Assembly: GCA_020851015.1 (NCBI GenBank)
Contig: JADZDN010000002.1
Span: forward strand, 1-18,082
Source of the DNA: Alphaproteobacteria bacterium
Lineage (GTDB): Bacteria > Pseudomonadota > Alphaproteobacteria > JAEULC01
Reading direction: 5' to 3'
DNA: 18,082 bases
The notes beneath the pieces were generated by a model, which was given only the letters and a program-made list of their open reading frames with translations, had not been told where the DNA came from and did no database searches. Below are positions 14,799 to 18,082 of this stretch, in pieces; the first letter of the stretch is position 1; every line of letters begins with the position of its first letter. The translations under genes and the position numbers were made by a program.

Positions 14799-16196
14799 CT
14801 AGCGGATCTTCGCGTAGGTCAGGGTGCAGTCGCGGTCGCCGTGCTTGCCGGTCGCGGTGAAGCGGCCGTCCGTCGCCTTGCCCTGCAGGCGGATCGCGTA
14901 GGGCCGCTGGCCCTTCGGGTTCGAGCCCTCGCCGGTGATCGACACCGTGCCGTCGGCCGCGATCATGCCCGAATACTCCTCGACGCCGTTGCCGCTGTTG
15001 GGACCGCCGGGCATGAACCGTCCGGTCAGCTTGCCGTCGCGCACCTGGAACACGCGGCCCGGATTGTCGAAGGCCGGCTGGCCCGAGCCGGGCGAGGCGG
15101 TGCAGGAATAGGAGCCTTGCCAGACCCCGTCGATGCCGCCGGGGGGCAGCGAACGGGGCGCGCTTGGCGCGGGCGCGGCGGCCTGTTGGACCGCCGCGGG
15201 GCGCTGCGCCGCGTCCTGCTTCTGCTTCTCGGCCGCGGCGAGCTTGGCCTTCGCCAAGGGCGCGAAGGTGCCGTTGGGGTACTGCGTCAGGTAGCTCGGC
15301 AGCCCGCCGGGATCGTCGCTGTCCTTGGCCGACTGCCAGAACAGCGTCTCGCGATCGACGGCGCTCGCCGCCGGGGCGGCGGCGACCTGCTGCGAGGGCG
15401 GCGCCGGCGCGGGCGGCGGCGCGTCCACGAACATGAAGCTGCCGGTGAGCGACGAGGATTCCCACGGCGTCTGGTCGGCATTGGTCTCGCGGCTGACGTC
15501 CACGCGCACGCGCTTGAAAACCTCTTCCACCGCCATGCCCGGCGTGCCGATATGCTGCAGCAGCTTCGACGTGTAGAGCCCGTTCGACCCGTCGCCGTCG
15601 GCCGCCACCCTTCCGGGCGCGGTGGCGTAGGCGATCAGCGTGCCCTGCTGCGCGTTGATCTGCGCCAGCCCGCCGCCGGCCGCGCGGAAGCGCCGCTCGA
15701 ACGGGTTGTTGCGGCAGGCGTCCAGGATCACCAGGTTGACGCCGCTCTTGGCCGCGTCCATCTGGTCCAGCACCACGTCGACGTCCAGCGCTTCCAGCCG
15801 CACGCGCTGCTCCGAGGTGATCGTGGCGTCCACCGGCACCAGGAAGTTGCGGCCGCTCGCCTGCAATCCGTGGCCGGCGTAGTAGAACAATCCGACCGCG
15901 CCGGCCGACAGCGCCTCGCCGAAATCGGCGATGGCCTTTTCCATCTGGGTCTTGGTCGCGTTCTGCCGCTCGATCACCTGGAAGCCGATCTGGCGCAGCT
16001 TCGCCGCCATCGCCTTGGCGTCGTTGGCCGGGTTCTTGAGCGGCTGCTCCTTGTAGGCCGAATTGCCGATCACCAGCGCCACGCGCTTGGCCGCGGCGGG
16101 ATCGCCGGCCGCCTGGACCGGCGCCATGCAAGCGGCCGCCAGCCATGCGGCGGCGACGGCGCCCAGTAGGCCGGACCGGAGGCGTTGAAGGAACAT
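14799..16196 (-). CDS. Secreted caspase-family (C14, metacaspase-like) protein with C-terminal beta domain
   Basis: 465 residues from ATG 16196; GTG 16217 is an alternative start. Residues 1-29 form a signal peptide (cleavage near VQA|A), so it acts outside the cytoplasm. The caspase-like p20 domain spans about 37-256: RVALVIGNSAY, LKNPANDAKAMAAKL, the catalytic His109 in YYAGHG, and Cys161 in LDACRNNPF. The dyad is complete, so a clan-CD cysteine protease is expected. A Pro/Ala linker leads to an FWQSAKDSDDP..YL..YPNGTFAPLAKAKLA motif (286-320), shared with the SH3 protein at 7482-8774. A beta-rich domain (about 355-465), starting GVWQGSYSC and holding four repeated G-x-[FW]-type strands, ends the protein. 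Substrate and trigger are unknown. Divergent from a GNAT gene, 142 bp away. Confidence 0.9.
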   Translation of the reverse strand: MFLQRLRSGLLGAVAAAWLAAACMAPVQAAGDPAAAKRVALVIGNSAYKEQPLKNPANDAKAMAAKLRQIGFQVIERQNATKTQMEKAIADFGEALSAGAVGLFYYAGHGLQASGRNFLVPVDATITSEQRVRLEALDVDVVLDQMDAAKSGVNLVILDACRNNPFERRFRAAGGGLAQINAQQGTLIAYATAPGRVAADGDGSNGLYTSKLLQHIGTPGMAVEEVFKRVRVDVSRETNADQTPWESSSLTGSFMFVDAPPPAPAPPSQQVAAAPAASAVDRETLFWQSAKDSDDPGGLPSYLTQYPNGTFAPLAKAKLAAAEKQKQDAAQRPAAVQQAAAPAPSAPRSLPPGGIDGVWQGSYSCTASPGSGQPAFDNPGRVFQVRDGKLTGRFMPGGPNSGNGVEEYSGMIAADGTVSITGEGSNPKGQRPYAIRLQGKATDGRFTATGKHGDRDCTLTYAKIR

Positions 16197-16338
16197 GGTG
16201 GAAGCCCGTCCCCGCACGGTTTACCAAGATGGGCAATCAAGCCACGAATTCTATTGCGGAATCGTTTCCGCGGCAACGAAGGGCGCCGATTTGAAGCCGC
16301 CGCCGTCCCGAGGCATCGTGGGTCCGAGGGGTGCTCTT

Positions 16339-17115
16339 ATGCGCGAACGGCCGCTGGCCTGGCGGGTCGAGGATTGCTGCCACAACGCCTGGCCGGCCTT
16401 GCGGCAGGCGATGGTCGGCGACTGGATGCTCAGGTTTGCCGGCGGCGTCAGCCGCCGCGCCAATTCGGCCAACCCGCTGCGCGCGCAGCTCCAGGATATC
16501 GACGCCGCGGTCGCGGCCACCGAGCGGCTCTACCGCGCCCAGGGCCTGCCGGCGCTGTTCCGCATTCCAGCCATCGTCGATCCCGCCATGGACGCGCGGC
16601 TCGATCGCCTGGGCTACACGGCCGAGGGCGAGACCGTGACGCTGTGCGGCGACCTCGCGTCCATCGCCGCGCGGCCCGACGCGGAGGTCGAAACCCTGGA
16701 GCGGCCCTCGACGGACTGGCTCGCGGCGATGGCGCGGCTGCAGGGCCACACGCCGGAGCGCGCGCTGACCTATCGCCGGATCGTCGAAGCGATCGCCATC
16801 CCGGCGCTGTTCTGCGGCCTGCGCCAAAACGGACAATACGTGGCGCTGGCGTTCGGCGCGGTGCATGACGGGCTGCTGTGCTTCGAATCGGTGATCACCG
16901 AGGTGGCCCAGCGCGGGCGCGGCCATGGCCGCCGCGTGCTCGGCGCCATCCTTGCCTGGGGTGCGCGCGGCGGCGCCGAGACCGCCTGCCTGCAGGTCCA
17001 GGCCGACAACGCGCCGGCGCTGAAGCTCTATCGCGGCCTGGGGCTGACGACGGAGCTCTACCGTTACCACTACCGGCGCGCGCCGCCCCGGCGCCAAGGG
17101 CCACGCGCTAGCTAG
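16339..17115 (+). CDS. GNAT-family N-acetyltransferase
   Basis: 258 residues. ATG 16339 follows GAGGGG at 7 nt; the frame is open to 16195 but the extra 48 residues are not family-like, and GTG 16318 is a second choice. The N-terminal half ([18 protein letters not shown], then a variable helical part) belongs to a two-domain GNAT layout. The C-terminal half holds the acetyl-CoA site: [21 protein letters not shown] (Q/R-x-x-G-x-G/A pyrophosphate loop, RGRGHG), then [18 protein letters not shown]. An acceptor (amino acid, small amine or protein N-terminus) cannot be assigned. The gene is divergent from the caspase-like gene and precedes rpe on the same strand by 152 bp. Confidence 0.88.
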   Translation: MRERPLAWRVEDCCHNAWPALRQAMVGDWMLRFAGGVSRRANSANPLRAQLQDIDAAVAATERLYRAQGLPALFRIPAIVDPAMDARLDRLGYTAEGETVTLCGDLASIAARPDAEVETLERPSTDWLAAMARLQGHTPERALTYRRIVEAIAIPALFCGLRQNGQYVALAFGAVHDGLLCFESVITEVAQRGRGHGRRVLGAILAWGARGGAETACLQVQADNAPALKLYRGLGLTTELYRYHYRRAPPRRQGPRAS

Positions 17116-17230
17116 CGCAGCTGCCCGGGCAAGCCGAGCAGCCCGGCATGAAACGCGCGCGCCTGCCACGAATGGCGCGAATCCGCCGTTTTCAACATGT
17201 TGGCCCGGGTCCGGACACGGGGCCAATCCC

Positions 17231-17259
17231 TTGCCCGCCCGGACCCCCCCTGCTAGGTA
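17231..17259 (+). promoter_or_regulatory. Probable rpe promoter close to the start codon
   Basis: TTGCCC (17231-17236) and TAGGTA (17254-17259) are 17 bp apart; the longer GCTAGGTA (17252-17259) fits the alphaproteobacterial GCTANAWC -10 pattern in its first half. Transcription would begin near 17266, two bases before the ATG, so the rpe mRNA may be leaderless. Confidence 0.45.
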
Positions 17260-17267
17260 GGGCGCCC

Positions 17268-17930
17268 ATGCGCCAGCCCGTCCGAATCTCCCCCTCGATC
17301 CTGTCGGCCGACTTCGCGCGGCTCGGCGAGGAAGTGCGCGCGGTCGACCGCGCGGGGGCCGACTACATCCATGTCGACGTGATGGACGGCCATTTCGTGC
17401 CCAACCTCACGATCGGGCCGATGGTGGTCAAGGCATTGCGCCCGCACACGAAAAAGCCGCTGGACGTGCATCTGATGATCGCCCCGGTCGACCCCTATAT
17501 CCCGGCTTTCGCCGAGGCGGGGGCCGATATCATCACGGTGCATGCCGAGGCCGGGCCGCATCTCCATCGCACGATCCAGTTCATCCGCCAGCTCGGCAAG
17601 AAGCCGGGCGTGTCGCTCAATCCCGGAACGCCGGTCGCGGCGGTGGCCGAGGTGCTGGCCGAGGTCGACATGGTGCTGGTGATGAGCGTCAACCCGGGCT
17701 TCGGCGGGCAGGGTTTCATCGCCTCGCAGCTCGACAAGATCCGGACGCTGCGCCAGCGGATCGACGCGCTCGGCCGCAAGGTCGACCTGTCGGTCGACGG
17801 CGGCATCACGCCCGAGACGGCGCCCAGCGCGGTCGCGGCCGGCGCCGACGTGCTGGTGGCCGGCACGGCGACGTTCAAGGGCGGCGAGGCCGCCTATGCC
17901 GGCAACATCCGCCTGCTGCGCGGTGGCTGA
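17268..17930 (+). CDS. rpe: Ribulose-phosphate 3-epimerase
   Basis: 220 residues, the usual family length. Rpe interconverts D-ribulose 5-phosphate and D-xylulose 5-phosphate in the pentose phosphate pathway (and Calvin cycle where present). It is a TIM barrel with [17 protein letters not shown] at the start, metal ligands His35, Asp37 ([12 protein letters not shown]), His68 (DVHLM) and Asp177 (SVDGGI). Asp37 and Asp177 are the acid/base pair. The phosphate-binding [10 protein letters not shown] and the loop [10 protein letters not shown] are intact. The frame is open back to 17148, but ATG 17268 gives the true N-terminus. There is no strong ribosome site, consistent with a possible leaderless start. 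The heparinase-family gene follows after 10 nt. Confidence 0.97.
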   Translation: MRQPVRISPSILSADFARLGEEVRAVDRAGADYIHVDVMDGHFVPNLTIGPMVVKALRPHTKKPLDVHLMIAPVDPYIPAFAEAGADIITVHAEAGPHLHRTIQFIRQLGKKPGVSLNPGTPVAAVAEVLAEVDMVLVMSVNPGFGGQGFIASQLDKIRTLRQRIDALGRKVDLSVDGGITPETAPSAVAAGADVLVAGTATFKGGEAAYAGNIRLLRGG

Positions 17931-17940
17931 GATCCACGCG

Positions 17941-18082
17941 ATGACGCTGTCGCTTGCCGGGCGGCCGCTCGGCCAATGCCTGGCCCAGGCCTGGTACCGG
18001 CTGCGCCTGCCGCTGTTCGCCAGCCCGTTCTATCGCGCCATGCTGTCCGGCGCGCCGGCCTTCCAGTTGACGGTGGCGCCGC
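17941..18082 (+). CDS. Heparinase II/III-family protein, N-terminal fragment cut by window edge
   Basis: 47 codons are visible from ATG 17941; an in-frame GTG at 17923 overlapping the rpe stop is an alternative start. The segment AQAWYRLRLPLFASPFYRAMLSGAP resembles the N-terminal helix region of the heparinase II/III-like proteins that follow rpe (and precede purH) in many alphaproteobacteria. The catalytic alginate/heparin-lyase-like part is outside the window, so the call depends on a short match and on synteny. Confidence 0.65.
   Translation, partial: MTLSLAGRPLGQCLAQAWYRLRLPLFASPFYRAMLSGAPAFQLTVAP

Noticed and set aside
14245..16236. 663-codon minus-strand frame covering the caspase-like and DUF6481 genes in another phase
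   Set aside because: It would span the intergenic gap and lacks the caspase motifs seen in the true frame; it is a shadow.
16233..16257. GCAAT/ATTGC inverted pair in the caspase/GNAT gap
   Set aside because: 5-bp arms with a 15-bp spacer are expected by chance; no matching promoter arrangement found.
17105..17118. 14-bp palindrome GCGCTAGCTAGCGC at the end of the GNAT gene
   Set aside because: It contains the stop codon and has no loop, T-run or second copy; likely chance in GC-rich sequence, though it shares CTAG with the hairpin elements.
17193..17202. CAACATGTTG palindrome upstream of rpe
   Set aside because: Only 10 bp, single copy, and too far from the -35 to be argued as an operator.

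Overview
The window is a GC-rich chromosomal segment with very strong third-position G/C bias. This bias fills the opposite strands with long spurious open frames. Gene content (DUF1674/SDHAF4-type protein next to htpX, then rsmB, rpe and a heparinase II/III-family gene; caspase and SH3 proteins sharing an FWxSxKDS motif; CGNR regulator; DUF6481) points to an alphaproteobacterium, plausibly Rhodospirillales-like or a related soil lineage. The genus cannot be fixed from sequence alone. I see no rRNA, tRNA, CRISPR array, intact insertion sequence or phage gene.

Left part (1-7438), uptake and catabolism. A dppA-type peptide-binding protein runs off the left edge. It is divergent from a CelD/BioF2-like acetyltransferase, which is followed by a lambda-crystallin/L-gulonate-3-dehydrogenase-like oxidoreductase. 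Convergent to that lies an inositol dehydrogenase (iolG), divergent from iolD. A TauE/SafE-type permease overlaps the 3' end of iolD. The iolG/iolD pair, flanked by a polyol/sugar-acid dehydrogenase and a permease, suggests a small cyclitol or sugar-acid catabolic locus.

Middle part (7482-11560), envelope and stress functions. An SH3-repeat exported protein is divergent from a small heat-shock protein, with an FNR/FixK-type box between them. Next comes a compact divergon. A VOC protein and a glycolipid-binding-domain protein are transcribed leftward and a CGNR zinc-finger regulator rightward. A perfect 22-bp palindrome and a degenerate second copy lie in the gap, and this looks like a self-contained regulator/operator/target unit. 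Behind the regulator are two related 76-78 bp hairpin elements bounded by CTAG, in opposite orientation. After them comes a 35-codon remnant of a staphylococcal-nuclease-type gene.

Right part (11558-18082), housekeeping. It holds an SDHAF4-type small protein, htpX, rsmB, rpe and the start of a heparinase-family gene. Between rsmB and rpe sits a three-gene block: DUF6481 coiled-coil protein, secreted caspase-like peptidase and GNAT acetyltransferase. The rpe promoter lies so close to the ATG that its mRNA may be leaderless.

The most interesting unexplained signals are the CGNR/VOC operator pair, the bulged CTAG hairpin family, and the motif shared by the caspase-like and SH3 proteins. Coordinates and motifs were read by eye; no database search was possible.
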